DNA of 64,000 nucleotides. Source: Bartonella sp. M0177 (GTDB lineage Bacteria; Pseudomonadota; Alphaproteobacteria; Rhizobiales; Rhizobiaceae). Below the pieces are notes generated by a model. It ran no database searches. It was not told where the DNA came from and worked only from the letters and a program-made list of their open reading frames with translations. The DNA lies in assembly GCF_016102285.1 (NCBI RefSeq), contig NZ_JACFOY010000001.1, positions 1,302,001 through 1,366,000 of the forward strand, given 5' to 3'. The position numbers and the translations under genes were made by a program. Positions 39,671-49,993 of this stretch are shown in pieces; the first letter of the stretch is position 1, and every line of letters begins with the position of its first letter.

Positions 39671-40576
39671 ATGAAAAAGAACCATATCATCACGCCGCTG
39701 TTGATAACACTGACCGGAATATTGGTGACAGCGGGAAGTTTTATGTTTTTCAGACAGCCGCCAACGTTCGAAAAGCCTGACAGCACCCCGCAGGGCTCCA
39801 CTCCACCGATTGTAACCGAACCACAACAACAAAGTCAAAAGCCAAAAGAAACGCCAGAAAAACTCACAACACACAATTTCTGCTACCACCAGAAATTCGA
39901 AAATAAATCTTATATCGTTTGTGAGGTCGATCCGGAAAAATATGATATTTCGCTTTTTCTCGACGATGCAAACGGCCAACCTTTCAAATATTTTCGCAAC
40001 GTTGAAAAATATTTACGAGAACAAGGGAAAACGATTGCTTTTGCTGTCAATGGCGGCATGTACCACAAGGATTTTTCAGCCGTCGGCCTTTATATAGAAA
40101 ATGGCAAAACGCTTCATCCCGTTTCGACAAAAGATGGGCCGGGAAATTTTCATATGAAGCCGAACGGCATTTTCGTTGTCGAGGGGAAAAAAGCCGGTGT
40201 TATGGACACGGACAGATTTCTGAAATCGACAATCAAACCGGATATTGCAACACAATCCGGGCCGATGCTCGTCATCGAAAACAAAATTCATCCGCGGTTT
40301 ATTGTCAACTCGCCTTATCTTGAATATCGCAACGGCGTCGGCGTCAGAACAGATGGAACTGTTGTTTTTGCCAATTCCGAAGGACGAGTGAATTTTGAAG
40401 AATTCGCGCGATTTTTTCGTGATGAAATGAAAACCCCGAACGCACTTTTCCTTGATGGATCAATCTCAAGCCTCTACGCCCCCGAACTGAAACGTTATGA
40501 TTGGTGGTATGGGCTTGGTCCTATTATTGCTGTTGCTATTCCCTATGAGGCACAGGATTCAAAATCCGACAATTGA
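39671..40576 (+). CDS. Phosphodiester glycosidase-family (DUF2233/NAGPA) membrane-anchored protein
   Basis: 301 residues. One N-terminal membrane segment (about residues 7-27) is followed by a proline-rich linker (28-65) and a periplasmic domain. That domain shows the family's FAVNGGMYHKDFSAVGLYIENGK block, MKPNGIFVVE, and the late catalytic-region motifs QSGPMLV and LFLDGSISSLY. Relatives of this domain cleave N-acetylglucosamine phosphodiesters; bacterial members are linked to cell-surface polymers, but the substrate here is unknown. It starts three bases after recG, so translation is probably coupled. Confidence 0.85.
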   Translation: MKKNHIITPLLITLTGILVTAGSFMFFRQPPTFEKPDSTPQGSTPPIVTEPQQQSQKPKETPEKLTTHNFCYHQKFENKSYIVCEVDPEKYDISLFLDDANGQPFKYFRNVEKYLREQGKTIAFAVNGGMYHKDFSAVGLYIENGKTLHPVSTKDGPGNFHMKPNGIFVVEGKKAGVMDTDRFLKSTIKPDIATQSGPMLVIENKIHPRFIVNSPYLEYRNGVGVRTDGTVVFANSEGRVNFEEFARFFRDEMKTPNALFLDGSISSLYAPELKRYDWWYGLGPIIAVAIPYEAQDSKSDN

Positions 40577-40636
40577 CATCATCCCTCCCCATAAACGAGG
40601 AGGAACGATCATTTTTTTGTAAGTTGAATATCGGTT

Positions 40637-42460
40637 CTATTCAACGGTTACAGATTTAGCGAGATTGCGTGGCTGATCCACGTCTGTACCAAGCAGTACC
40701 GCCGTATGATAAGCAATCAACTGGACCGGAACTGCATAAACAATCGGTGCAATGAATTCCGGAACGTCCGGCATAACAATCGTTGACAGGCTATTCACCC
40801 CTGCTTTAGCCGCACCATCTTTGTCCGTAATCAGAATAATGCGTCCGCCGCGCGCAGCCACTTCCTGCAAATTGGAAACCGTTTTGTCAAACCACCTATC
40901 ATGTGGTGCGACCACAATAACAGGCATGTTTTCATCTATAAGTGCGATTGGCCCGTGTTTCAATTCACCAGCTGCATATCCCTCGGCGTGGATATAGGAC
41001 AGCTCTTTGAGCTTGAGAGCGCCTTCCAAGGCAATTGGATAGGACGTGCCGCGACCAATATAGAGAATGTTCTTAACACTCATAAGATCACGACATATTT
41101 CTTCAATATCGCTATCCAGTTTCAGAACATCCGTGATAATTCTGGGAAGTTCGGAAAGCTGTTGAACCATTTTCTGTTCGGCTTTCCGGTCAAGCATACC
41201 GCGGTGTTTGGCAGCAGTCAGAACAACCGATGCCAGAGCGGACAATTGACAAGTAAAAGCTTTTGTCGAGGCAACACCTATTTCGGGGCCGGCGAGCGTT
41301 GGGAACATAAAATCCGCTTCTCGTGCCATGGTCGATTCCAGAACATTGACAATAGTTGCTGTTTTTATTCCTTTTGCCCGACAATATCGCAAGGATGCAA
41401 GGGTGTCAGCAGTTTCCCCCGATTGTGACACGAACATCGCCAAGGTTTTATCGGTCATAGGCGGTTCGCGATATCTGAATTCGGAAGCAACATCGTTTTC
41501 GACTATCAGCCCACATAATTTTTCAAACCAATAACGTGCGACCAATGTCGAATAATAGGCTGTTCCACAACTTGCAAAGATCAAACGTTCTACATTGGCC
41601 CAATCGATCGGATTGGCTGCCTCATTGACCTTGCCATCCCCCAAATCGATATAATGAGCCAGAGTGTGCGAAATGACCTCCGGCTGTTCGAACATTTCCT
41701 TATGCATGAAATGACGATGATTACTTTTCGAAACAAGAAAAGCATTACCTGAAGATGTCGATATTTCACGTTCGACAATCCGGTCATCTGCATCATAGAT
41801 TGTTGCACTATTGTGGGTGAGGACAACCCAATCACCGTCTTCCAGATAGCTGATCCGATCAGTGAATGGAGCAAGCGCTATTGCGTCCGACCCGACGAAC
41901 ATTTCACCTTTACCATAACCGATAGCAAGTGGCGGGCCAAAGCGAGCCGCAATCATCAGGTCTTCTTCACCTTCAAAAATCAGAGCAACGGCATAAGCAC
42001 CGCGCAACCGCTTGAGGCTAACCCTCATTGCCTCGACGGGTGTCAATCCGCCTTTTATTTCTCTTGTCACAAGGTGAGCCAGAACTTCAGTATCTGTATC
42101 AGATTCAAAAACGCAACCGTCAGCTATGAGCTCGTCACGTAATTCGGAAAAATTTTCGATAATGCCGTTATGAACTACAGCTACTTTTTCAGTCATCTGA
42201 GGATGGGCATTCCGTTCAATCGGTGCGCCATGGGTAGCCCAGCGGGTATGTCCAATGCCAATTTCACCCTTCAGCGGCGTTTTCTTCAGTTTTCCCTCAA
42301 GATTGACGAGCTTACCGGGGGCTCGTAAGCGTCCAAGATGACCTTGGTAGACAGTAGCAATGCCTGCAGAGTCGTAACCCCGATATTCAAGCCTTTTCAA
42401 ACCGTCAAGCAGCAAAGGAGCCACATCCCTTTTACCAAGGATTCCAATAATTCCGCACAT
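40637..42460 (-). CDS. glmS: Glutamine-fructose-6-phosphate aminotransferase (isomerizing)
   Basis: 607 residues. Cys2 is the glutaminase nucleophile (MCGIIGILG), followed by RLEYRGYDSAGIA and GIGHTRWATHG. Two SIS domains bind the sugar phosphate (SCGTAYYSTLVARYW and YIGRGTSYPIALEGALKLKE), and the terminal LAKSVTVE motif is conserved. It makes glucosamine 6-phosphate, the entry to peptidoglycan and lipopolysaccharide. It lies about 160 bp after glmU, the next enzyme class in the pathway, in the same direction. No glmS ribozyme was seen. Confidence 0.96.
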   Translation of the reverse strand: MCGIIGILGKRDVAPLLLDGLKRLEYRGYDSAGIATVYQGHLGRLRAPGKLVNLEGKLKKTPLKGEIGIGHTRWATHGAPIERNAHPQMTEKVAVVHNGIIENFSELRDELIADGCVFESDTDTEVLAHLVTREIKGGLTPVEAMRVSLKRLRGAYAVALIFEGEEDLMIAARFGPPLAIGYGKGEMFVGSDAIALAPFTDRISYLEDGDWVVLTHNSATIYDADDRIVEREISTSSGNAFLVSKSNHRHFMHKEMFEQPEVISHTLAHYIDLGDGKVNEAANPIDWANVERLIFASCGTAYYSTLVARYWFEKLCGLIVENDVASEFRYREPPMTDKTLAMFVSQSGETADTLASLRYCRAKGIKTATIVNVLESTMAREADFMFPTLAGPEIGVASTKAFTCQLSALASVVLTAAKHRGMLDRKAEQKMVQQLSELPRIITDVLKLDSDIEEICRDLMSVKNILYIGRGTSYPIALEGALKLKELSYIHAEGYAAGELKHGPIALIDENMPVIVVAPHDRWFDKTVSNLQEVAARGGRIILITDKDGAAKAGVNSLSTIVMPDVPEFIAPIVYAVPVQLIAYHTAVLLGTDVDQPRNLAKSVTVE

Positions 42461-42623
42461 GTAAAACTTCGCTCCGGGTATTAATCTGTTTATTAGAAGA
42501 GTTAGGACAGCAAAACTAATTTAAAAGTGTTTTTGTTCCTGACTTTTCGGGCCTAGGTTAGTTCTAGATAGAAAAATAATTCCCTCTTTTAAATGTTAAA
42601 AATGGCTTTTTTTCTGTCATAAA

Positions 42624-43976
42624 CTATTTTTTTGTTTTCATTGACGAGAATCTTTGTCTCAACAAATCGGCTCGTCCTTCCTTGTTTATCTGCCTTGCAC
42701 GACCGAAGGCTACACTATTTTGTGGGACCGCTTCGGTTATTACACTTCCGGAAGCGACGTAAGCCCCATCGCCAATTTCAACCGGTGCAACCAGAGCGGA
42801 ATTTGATCCGATGAATGCGTTCTCGCCAATGATTGTTTTCCACTTGTTGAAGCCGTCGTAATTACAGGTAATGGTTCCCGCACCAATATTCGTGCCGCGA
42901 CCAATTTCTGCGTCCCCAATATAAGTAAGATGATTGACTTTGGTCTGTTCACCAATTTTTGCATTTTTTATCTCGCAAAAATTACCGACTTTTGAAGAAT
43001 TCTCAAGAATCGCTCCGGGACGCAAACGCGCATAAGGCCCGATTTCTGAATGCGTTTTGACAATTGCCCCTTCCAAATGGCTAAAGCCATGAATTATAAC
43101 GCCGGTTTCCACTTTTACATTAGGCCCGAAGAAAACATTCGGTTCAATAATGACATCATGGGCAATTTCAGTGTCATATGAAAAATAAACAGTTTCCGGT
43201 CGCAGCAGTGTTACTCCGGATAGCATGAGTTCTTTGGCTCTACGTTTTTGCCACAATGCTTCGGCTTCGGCGAGTTCAACGCGTGTATTCACACCCAGAA
43301 CATTCTCCACCGGTATCGTAATTGCTCTGACATCCAGACCTTGAGAAACGCCGATTGTAACAACATCCGTGAGGTAATATTCTTTTTTTGCGTTTTCATT
43401 TTTGATTTGTTCGAGCAATGGAAGAGCACGTTTGCCATTCAACGCCATAACACCGCCATTACAGAATTTTATCTTTTTCTGTTCAAGGTTTGCGTCTTTT
43501 TCTTCGACAATTGCTTGAAGTTTTCCGTCTTTTTCGATCAAACGGCCGTAGCCTGACGGATTTTCGGTCTTAAACCCCATTACAACAATGTCAGCACCGT
43601 GTGCGAGCTCCTCACGCGCACGATTGAGCGAAGTTAACTCGATGAGTGGTGTATCGCCAAAAACAACCAAAACATCGTCAAAATTTTCGGCCAGCATTTC
43701 GCGCGCTGCCAGTGCTGCATGCGCAGTTCCAAGTCGTTCTTTTTGAACATATATTTTGGCACTTTTCGAAAAGTCTTTCACCACCGAAGATACCTCCTCG
43801 GCTCCCTTCCCGACAACAACTGCAATTTCACTATTTTCAATGGCCTGAACTTGCCGAACGACGTGGCAAACCAGTGGCAAACCGGCAATTTTATGCAGCA
43901 CCTTCGGCAAATCCGATTTCATTCTCGTGCCTTCGCCTGCTGCTAGAATTATTGAAAGACAGCTACGGTTAATCAT
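42624..43976 (-). CDS. glmU: Bifunctional UDP-GlcNAc pyrophosphorylase / GlcN-1-P acetyltransferase
   Basis: 450 residues. The N-terminal uridylyltransferase domain carries [22 protein letters not shown]. The C-terminal left-handed beta-helix carries hexapeptide repeats, with [21 protein letters not shown] as the acetyltransferase active-site region. GlmU acetylates glucosamine 1-phosphate and joins it to UMP, giving UDP-GlcNAc. It starts 16 bp after ccdA and precedes glmS, so ccdA-glmU-glmS are likely one transcript. Confidence 0.96.
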   Translation of the reverse strand: MINRSCLSIILAAGEGTRMKSDLPKVLHKIAGLPLVCHVVRQVQAIENSEIAVVVGKGAEEVSSVVKDFSKSAKIYVQKERLGTAHAALAAREMLAENFDDVLVVFGDTPLIELTSLNRAREELAHGADIVVMGFKTENPSGYGRLIEKDGKLQAIVEEKDANLEQKKIKFCNGGVMALNGKRALPLLEQIKNENAKKEYYLTDVVTIGVSQGLDVRAITIPVENVLGVNTRVELAEAEALWQKRRAKELMLSGVTLLRPETVYFSYDTEIAHDVIIEPNVFFGPNVKVETGVIIHGFSHLEGAIVKTHSEIGPYARLRPGAILENSSKVGNFCEIKNAKIGEQTKVNHLTYIGDAEIGRGTNIGAGTITCNYDGFNKWKTIIGENAFIGSNSALVAPVEIGDGAYVASGSVITEAVPQNSVAFGRARQINKEGRADLLRQRFSSMKTKK

Positions 43977-43992
43977 TTGCCTTATTCAATCC

Positions 43993-44781
43993 TCAAAAAA
44001 GATTATGGAAAAATTCGACAATGTCCGACCAGCCCAATGCTTCGACACTGCTCAAAGACGGAAATTTTTCCAACAACCAGAACGAGACATTTTGCATATC
44101 GCCGGTTAAGAAAAGGATACCGGCGATAATTAACAATATGCCGATGATCTTTTCGACTTTTCCCAAATGCATTCTGAACGAGCTTAAAAACCACATAAAG
44201 AAGTTTGAAAACAAGGCCGCCAGAATGAAAGGAATAGCAAGACCGAGCGAATATATACCGAGGAGCAACGCGCCTTCGCCAACCGATTCTTTTGATCCTG
44301 CAAAAGTAAGAATTGGTCCAAGGACCGGTCCTACACAGGGTGTCCATCCAAAAGCAAACGCCAGACCAATGATGTAAGCCCCCAATGGACCCGCCGGTGT
44401 TTTTCTCGTCTGGAAACGAACTTCCCGTGCGAGTATTCCAATTCTGAATACACCTAAAAAATTAAGACCGAAGATTATAATAATAACCCCGGCAATCATC
44501 GCCAATATGTCACGATATTGACCGATAAAATGCCCGACTGTGCTGGCTGTCGCGCCTAGTGCGATAAAAACTGTTGAAAAGCCCAATGAAAAGGCGATTG
44601 CAGCAATAAACAATGCTAGACGGACGGGCTGTTTGTTTTGCATGTCGCTGTTGCGAAAATCTTCGACGCTAACACCGGCCATATAGCAGAGATAAGGAGG
44701 CACCAGCGGCAATACACAGGGCGATAAAAATGATAGTGCGCCGCCTAAAAATACCCCGAATGTCGATAATTCTGATAACAA
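43993..44781 (-). CDS. ccdA: Cytochrome c biogenesis / thiol-disulfide transport protein CcdA
   Basis: 262 residues with six predicted membrane segments. The paired cysteines are in SFLSPCVLPLVPPYLCYMAG (first segment) and FGWTPCVGPVLGPIL (fourth), the CcdA/DsbD-beta signature. It moves reducing power from cytoplasmic thioredoxin across the membrane for haem attachment to cytochromes c. This matters here because the tor cytochrome needs three haems attached. The frame begins with TTG and no better start lies before the first membrane segment. Confidence 0.9.
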   Translation of the reverse strand: MLSELSTFGVFLGGALSFLSPCVLPLVPPYLCYMAGVSVEDFRNSDMQNKQPVRLALFIAAIAFSLGFSTVFIALGATASTVGHFIGQYRDILAMIAGVIIIIFGLNFLGVFRIGILAREVRFQTRKTPAGPLGAYIIGLAFAFGWTPCVGPVLGPILTFAGSKESVGEGALLLGIYSLGLAIPFILAALFSNFFMWFLSSFRMHLGKVEKIIGILLIIAGILFLTGDMQNVSFWLLEKFPSLSSVEALGWSDIVEFFHNLF

Positions 44782-44976
44782 GTGTCTCGTTCCGTAAATT
44801 TTGTAACAGTTCTATCCTATATTAATCTCAATGAAAACCTTCAACCTTACGAAAACGTACACTTATAAAAATCTGTTCCTTCGTATAAATATGACAAATT
44901 AAATCCATAGAGTTTCGCAATACTGGTCGGAGACAGTCCTGATAGGCGCATTGACCAACGGTTTAAAAGGATAAAA

Positions 44977-47601
44977 ATGACAAGCGAAAATGAAATGAAC
45001 GAGAACACCGTTGACAACAACGCTAGCAAACAGCCCTCGCGCCTTTTGCATCTGGCAAAAACATCAGTTGTTCCGTTATTAGGACTGACAATCGCTGCAA
45101 TTTCATTTTTTGTTCTCTGGGAACTTTTGAAGACGACTTCCAGACACGACACAATCGAGGCTTTCAAAAGTTATACAACGCCGACATTATTGCTTGCATT
45201 GTTCTTCACCGCGCTAAGTTTTTGTGGCATTGCGCTTTATGATGTTGTAGCGGCTCGTACAATTGCGCCCGGTAAAATCACAATGCCGGTGGCAGCTCTC
45301 GCAGGATCCGCCGGTTATGCTGTATCCAATGCTCTCGGTTTTTCATTTCTTACCGGCGGAGCACTCCGTTACCGCGTTTATGCGGGAGAAGGTGTCGGTC
45401 TTGCCGATATCGGCCGTATTATCAGCATGTCCTGGTTTTCAATGTGGTTTGCTTTGCTTACTGTTATCGGATTTGCACTTGCTTTCGAACCTGAAAATCT
45501 CCCCCTTCTCGGTACCTTCAATTTAACGGCTGACAGAATTGCCGGCGTTGCCATTATCCTTATATTGATTGCCTTGATTTTGTGGCTTTACGGCGGAGCA
45601 AGAGAGCTGAAAATTGGCCCTCTTTCCTTGAAGCTTCCAGGCTCCCGTGGCGCTTTGATGCAAATTTTTGCGGGGCTTGTCGATATTACCTCCGCATCTG
45701 CCACGCTTTACGTGCTCATGCCTGCCGATTTACAAACCGGTTTTCTTGCTTTCAATCTGGTCTTCGCAGTTGCCATTGTTATAGGCGTGGTTAGCCATTC
45801 ACCGGGTGGCCTTGGTGCTTTTGAAGCCATACTCATTGGTGGTTTGGGCCTTGCGGGAAACGCACAAGGTGTGGCTGCTCTTCTGACTTACCGGTTGATT
45901 TACACAATATTGCCGCTCGTCATTGCAATTATCGGTATTGCATTCTGGGAAATGTTTCGGCAACGCAAACGTGTCTCGGCACGTGCTGCGCAGGTTTCTC
46001 GCATTATCGAACCGATGATACCATTTATATCGGCCGGTCTAACATTTCTTGCCGGTGTTGTGATGTTGATATCGGTTGTCACTCCGGGGCGCCGGATAAG
46101 ACTTGATGTCCTGTCGGATATATTGCCCCTGATTTTTATCGAGACATCGAATCTGGCCGCCAGTCTTATTGGTGTGACACTTCTTGTTGTTTCCTACGGA
46201 TTGGCGCGACGCCTCGTCAATGCGTGGTTTGTGACCATTTTTCTATTGCTGGCGGGTGCAGTTTTCTGCCTGACCAAAGGACTTGATTGGGAAGAAGCAA
46301 CGATTCTGTGCATATTTGCTTTGATCTTATGGGGGTTCAAACGTTCGTTTTATCGTCGGCCATTGAATAATGGTTTGACCATCAGTTGGGGTTGGCTTGC
46401 CAGTATCGCCGCCTTTGCATGCGCGGTTATATGGCTCGGCTTTTTTGTTTATCGTCACGTCGAATATTCAAACGAATTGTGGTGGAGTTTCGCCTGGAAC
46501 GCCAATGCACCGCGTTTTTTAAGAGCAAGTGTTGTCATATTTTCCGTGATATTTATCGCGGCCCTTTACAATATTATTCATAGACCACTGCGCAAGCGTT
46601 CAAAACGCGCGACAACGATTCCAGATTGTATCCCTAAACTCGTTGCCCAATCACCTTTGTCGGATACTGCATTAGCGCTACTCGGAGATAAACAGTTTCT
46701 GATTTCTCCCAACGAGGACGGTTTTATTATGTACAGTAAATCCGGTGGTAGTTTGATTGCATTGGGTGAACCTGTAAGCAATGACGAAAAAGTATTTAAC
46801 GATCTCGCTTGGGAATTTCGTAAACATGCCGATGATGCAGCCTTGCGCACTGTTTTTTACGGTGTAGGACCGCGCCATTTGCCGCTTTATCTAGACATGG
46901 GATTAACTGCGATCAAATTGGGCGAGGTCGCAAAAGTCTACCTGCCCGATTTTTCACTTGAGGGGCCAAAACGCCAACCCTTCCGTTATGCTGAACGTAA
47001 AGCGACCCGCGAAGGCTTGGTATTCTCCATTATTCCGGCGCATGAAGTAGAAAATCATTTGTTGGCGCTGCGACATGTATCTGATACGTGGCTTGCTTCT
47101 AAATCCGGAGCCGAAAAACGTTTTTCAATCGGTTATTTCAATGACGAATTTTTAAAACGGTACGATGTAGCCGTCATGACCAAAGATGATCAGATTGTTG
47201 CTTTTGCCAATGTCTGGAAAAGTGGTAACAAGAATGAAATAACAGTCGATATGATGCGTTACCTGCCCAATGTGTCCAAAGTTATGATGGATGCATTATT
47301 TGCCAATCTGTTGCTTTATGGCAAAGAGCAAGGATTCCAGTGGTTCAATTTGGGAGCTGCCCCTCTCGCCGGTCTTTCGACCAACCGTCTGGCTGCAAGA
47401 TGGCAACGTATCGGCTCTTTTATTTACCGGCGTGGGCGTGATCTTTATCATTTTGACGGCTTGAAAGCGTTCAAGGATAAGTTCGATCCGGTTTGGTCAC
47501 CGCATTATCTGATCTGCCCTGGTGGTTTTGAAACTGCTAAAGTTCTTTTTGATGTCACAACACTTATAAACGGCAACCCGCTGGAGTTTTTACGCAAATG
47601 A
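44977..47601 (+). CDS. lpiA: Phosphatidylglycerol lysyltransferase / lysyl-PG flippase (MprF/LpiA)
   Basis: 874 residues. The N-terminal half has around a dozen membrane segments of the flippase domain, including SHSPGGLGAFEAILIGGL. A cytoplasmic GNAT-like DUF2156 synthase domain fills the C-terminal third (GDKQFLISPNEDGFIMYSKSGGS, then QWFNLGAAPLAGL). MprF transfers lysine from Lys-tRNA to phosphatidylglycerol and flips the product, lowering surface charge and giving resistance to cationic peptides and acid. In rhizobia the gene is lpiA and is induced by acid. acvB follows with a 4-bp ATGA overlap. AAAAGG lies before the ATG. Confidence 0.92.
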   Translation: MTSENEMNENTVDNNASKQPSRLLHLAKTSVVPLLGLTIAAISFFVLWELLKTTSRHDTIEAFKSYTTPTLLLALFFTALSFCGIALYDVVAARTIAPGKITMPVAALAGSAGYAVSNALGFSFLTGGALRYRVYAGEGVGLADIGRIISMSWFSMWFALLTVIGFALAFEPENLPLLGTFNLTADRIAGVAIILILIALILWLYGGARELKIGPLSLKLPGSRGALMQIFAGLVDITSASATLYVLMPADLQTGFLAFNLVFAVAIVIGVVSHSPGGLGAFEAILIGGLGLAGNAQGVAALLTYRLIYTILPLVIAIIGIAFWEMFRQRKRVSARAAQVSRIIEPMIPFISAGLTFLAGVVMLISVVTPGRRIRLDVLSDILPLIFIETSNLAASLIGVTLLVVSYGLARRLVNAWFVTIFLLLAGAVFCLTKGLDWEEATILCIFALILWGFKRSFYRRPLNNGLTISWGWLASIAAFACAVIWLGFFVYRHVEYSNELWWSFAWNANAPRFLRASVVIFSVIFIAALYNIIHRPLRKRSKRATTIPDCIPKLVAQSPLSDTALALLGDKQFLISPNEDGFIMYSKSGGSLIALGEPVSNDEKVFNDLAWEFRKHADDAALRTVFYGVGPRHLPLYLDMGLTAIKLGEVAKVYLPDFSLEGPKRQPFRYAERKATREGLVFSIIPAHEVENHLLALRHVSDTWLASKSGAEKRFSIGYFNDEFLKRYDVAVMTKDDQIVAFANVWKSGNKNEITVDMMRYLPNVSKVMMDALFANLLLYGKEQGFQWFNLGAAPLAGLSTNRLAARWQRIGSFIYRRGRDLYHFDGLKAFKDKFDPVWSPHYLICPGGFETAKVLFDVTTLINGNPLEFLRK

Positions 47602-49016
47602 CAATCCGACGTATAATTTTATTGGTCTTGGCCGTTTTTATTGTCGCAGCCTCTGCTTATGGTATTTTGCATCGTGGGAAGATTAACCGGTTATGGGCAA
47701 GTTTCATCGGCTCCACATCTCCTGTCGTTTATGCAGAAGGAGAACGTTTCACCGATATACCGGTTTATTTGCCGCAAGGAGATATTAGAGGTCTCGTTAT
47801 AGTTATTTCGGATGCCGGTGGTCCTAAAACGCGGGAAACAGATATGACCGCAGCATTGCTAAAACGGAACCTTATTGTGGCGTCTGTCAATTTTGATAAC
47901 TGGCGCGAGGAACTGGATAAAGAAGATGGCGATTGTGTTTATCTCGTATCCGATCTTGAAGCTCTTTCGAAAGACATTCTGCGTCGGTTGGATCTTGATG
48001 TCTATTTTCATCCTGTTGTGGTTGGAATTGGTGAAGGGGGCTCAGCTTCTTACGCGGCGGCGGCCGATTCTCCGGAAAATACATTGGCAGGCACTGTGGT
48101 TCTTGATCCGTCGCCATCGTCGCACACTCGGTTACCTTCCTGCACGGAAGAGGCTGACGCAACAAAAATGCCTGACGGCGGCTATAGTTATGAAACGGGC
48201 GTAAAAGTCCCCTCTCCTGTGACGATTATCAGTAATAATGTGACGGGCAATGATATAAAGCAGGCGGCACGAGATAAAATTGCCGCAATCATCAATGATC
48301 CGGCTTTTGAATCGCGGTTGAAGGAGACTGTTGATACAGCACTTGATTATGCTATTCGTGATGCGGCCGATGCCGACCTTCCCATTATTGATATGCCCTC
48401 CAAAAACCCGGCAAAGGCACTGGTTATTTTCTTCTCCGGTGATGGCGGTTGGCGCGACATTGATATGGAAATTGGCGATCTTTTGCAAAGTCAGGACATC
48501 CATGTGATCGGTATCGACTCGTTACGTTATTTCTGGAGCACACGCACCCCGGAGGAAATTGCCAAAGATATTGAGCAACTTGTTCAGGAAGCAGACCCCG
48601 AACAACGGTTGCCGGTTGCACTTTTCGGTTATTCTTTCGGAGCGGATGTTTTACCTTTTGCTTGGGAAGTGCTCGATGAAACGGTCAAAGATCAAACGGT
48701 TATGATAGCACTCATGGGCTTGTCCAAAACAGCGGACTTTCAAATTTCGATTGATGGTTGGCTCGGCGGCTCAGGCGACACTCCTGTGCTTGATCAGATG
48801 GAATATCTGCCTGCAGAAAAAACGGTCTGTGTTTATGGCGAGGACGAGGATGATACCGCTTGTCCTGACCCTGCCCTTGATGGAATGCAACGTTTAAAAT
48901 TGCCCGGAGGGCATCATTTTGATGAAGATTATAAAAGCCTTGCAAAATCTCTTCATGCGATCTTGATTAACAAGATTCAAGCAGAAAAAAATGACCATAA
49001 GTCGTCAAACAAGTAG
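47598..49016 (+). CDS. acvB: AcvB/VirJ-family protein, probable lysyl-phosphatidylglycerol hydrolase
   Basis: 472 residues with an N-terminal membrane segment or uncleaved signal (residues 5-22). Two related alpha/beta-hydrolase modules follow. The second carries FSGDGGWRDIDMEIGDLL and the nucleophile elbow GYSFG (Ser346), with a late LPGGHHFDEDY histidine. In the first module the matching place reads GIGEG (143-147) without serine, so only the second should be catalytic. AcvB is known in Agrobacterium and Rhizobium to hydrolyse or control lysyl-phosphatidylglycerol, and its gene (atvA) pairs with lpiA. The ATGA overlap indicates coupled translation. Confidence 0.9.
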   Translation: MTIRRIILLVLAVFIVAASAYGILHRGKINRLWASFIGSTSPVVYAEGERFTDIPVYLPQGDIRGLVIVISDAGGPKTRETDMTAALLKRNLIVASVNFDNWREELDKEDGDCVYLVSDLEALSKDILRRLDLDVYFHPVVVGIGEGGSASYAAAADSPENTLAGTVVLDPSPSSHTRLPSCTEEADATKMPDGGYSYETGVKVPSPVTIISNNVTGNDIKQAARDKIAAIINDPAFESRLKETVDTALDYAIRDAADADLPIIDMPSKNPAKALVIFFSGDGGWRDIDMEIGDLLQSQDIHVIGIDSLRYFWSTRTPEEIAKDIEQLVQEADPEQRLPVALFGYSFGADVLPFAWEVLDETVKDQTVMIALMGLSKTADFQISIDGWLGGSGDTPVLDQMEYLPAEKTVCVYGEDEDDTACPDPALDGMQRLKLPGGHHFDEDYKSLAKSLHAILINKIQAEKNDHKSSNK

Positions 49017-49612
49017 AGAAATGAGTTTTCCATCTTTCTCGAATTCTGCCTGGCACTGACGTTTGGTGCGAAGTAATTTAAAACGAGTAATCTGTGAGAC
49101 AAGTTTTTACAAAAACGCGTTTCCGGTGTTTTAGCGAGTTTTATCATACCAGTTAAAAATAACAAAACCCATATCCCGTTTTGGAAAAGCCGGCTCAGAC
49201 AACTTTGGAGGACTACGATCATAAAAGCGATAGGGCGAAGAAGTTTGGAATTTTAACAGGCTAACCGCATTCTAAAAATCGAAGCTGCCACGTAAAATTC
49301 AGCAGTAACCAGAGAATGTCCTACCATTATCACCAACTTCGCAACCAAGCTGCCTATTGAAACCCATCGTCAATCGTAAGGCTGCTTGCCTTATCGATGA
49401 ACTATTTGACAGGAGCAAGAAAGGGCATTTTGCCCCGTGAATAGAACAAGCAAACTTGAGGCTTAATCATAAAGCCAGCTACGTTATTACCGGACGGATT
49501 GCGGTTCAAATCCTGAAGTCTTTGCAGCAATATAATTATTAAATTCTCATCGCTTACGTTAAAGAACATCGACATGAAGTGTGATGGAGCAATTAAAAGA
49601 TTTCGTCCTTAA
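49017..49612. other. Intergenic stretch after acvB
   Basis: About 600 bp between converging operons. No supportable gene and no clear terminator for lpiA-acvB was seen. Confidence 0.45.
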
Positions 49613-49654
49613 AAAATAGGAAAAACCAATCGAAATCTTTTGAAGCGATTGGTT
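49613..49654 (-). terminator. Terminator of the cstA-ybdD operon
   Basis: Read on the minus strand, AACCAATCG and CGATTGGTT form a 9-bp stem with a 13-base loop. The tail is TTTCCTATTTTTT. It lies about 65 bp after the ybdD stop. Confidence 0.65.
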
Positions 49655-49718
49655 TCAGTATCTTCTAATTTTATTTGTTTTTTTAAAAACGATAAGCCCC
49701 TTCATTTTGCCGTTAATG

Positions 49719-49916
49719 TCAGCAACATTTGAAACCGCCCTTCCCTCCATATCTCGCTTCCTGACGTTCCCGAAAGAAATCATTATAAGACATGGGTGTC
49801 TGATCAGGATGAACATTCTTCATATGTTGAACGTAAGTATCATAATCGGGTACTCCGACCATCAACTTCGCCGTTTGGCCAAGAAACTTGCCAACACTAA
49901 GGAAATTCAAACACAT
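49719..49916 (-). CDS. ybdD: YbdD/YjiX-family small protein
   Basis: 65 residues, the same length as E. coli Ybd[46 protein letters not shown] and the ending GFKCC are near identical to that family. It is always found next to CstA-type transporters and probably acts as an accessory subunit, but its mechanism is not known. GGAGG lies nine bases before the chosen ATG; an ATG three codons upstream would touch that site. The codon after Cys-Cys is TGA, an ordinary stop here. It follows cstA by about 75 bp, with an imperfect hairpin (about 49940-49975) in the gap. Confidence 0.9.
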   Translation of the reverse strand: MCLNFLSVGKFLGQTAKLMVGVPDYDTYVQHMKNVHPDQTPMSYNDFFRERQEARYGGKGGFKCC

Positions 49917-49993
49917 ATTCAGCATCCTCCATATTTATAACGTTATAGCGCTACCTTCAGGTAACGCCATAACGTCGTTTGTACCCATCACGT

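Noticed and set aside
49719..49721. TGA after Cys-Cys in ybdD, considered as a possible selenocysteine codon because some family members end in Cys-Sec
   Set aside because: The protein already has the complete Cys-Cys ending at its usual length, so the TGA is an ordinary stop.
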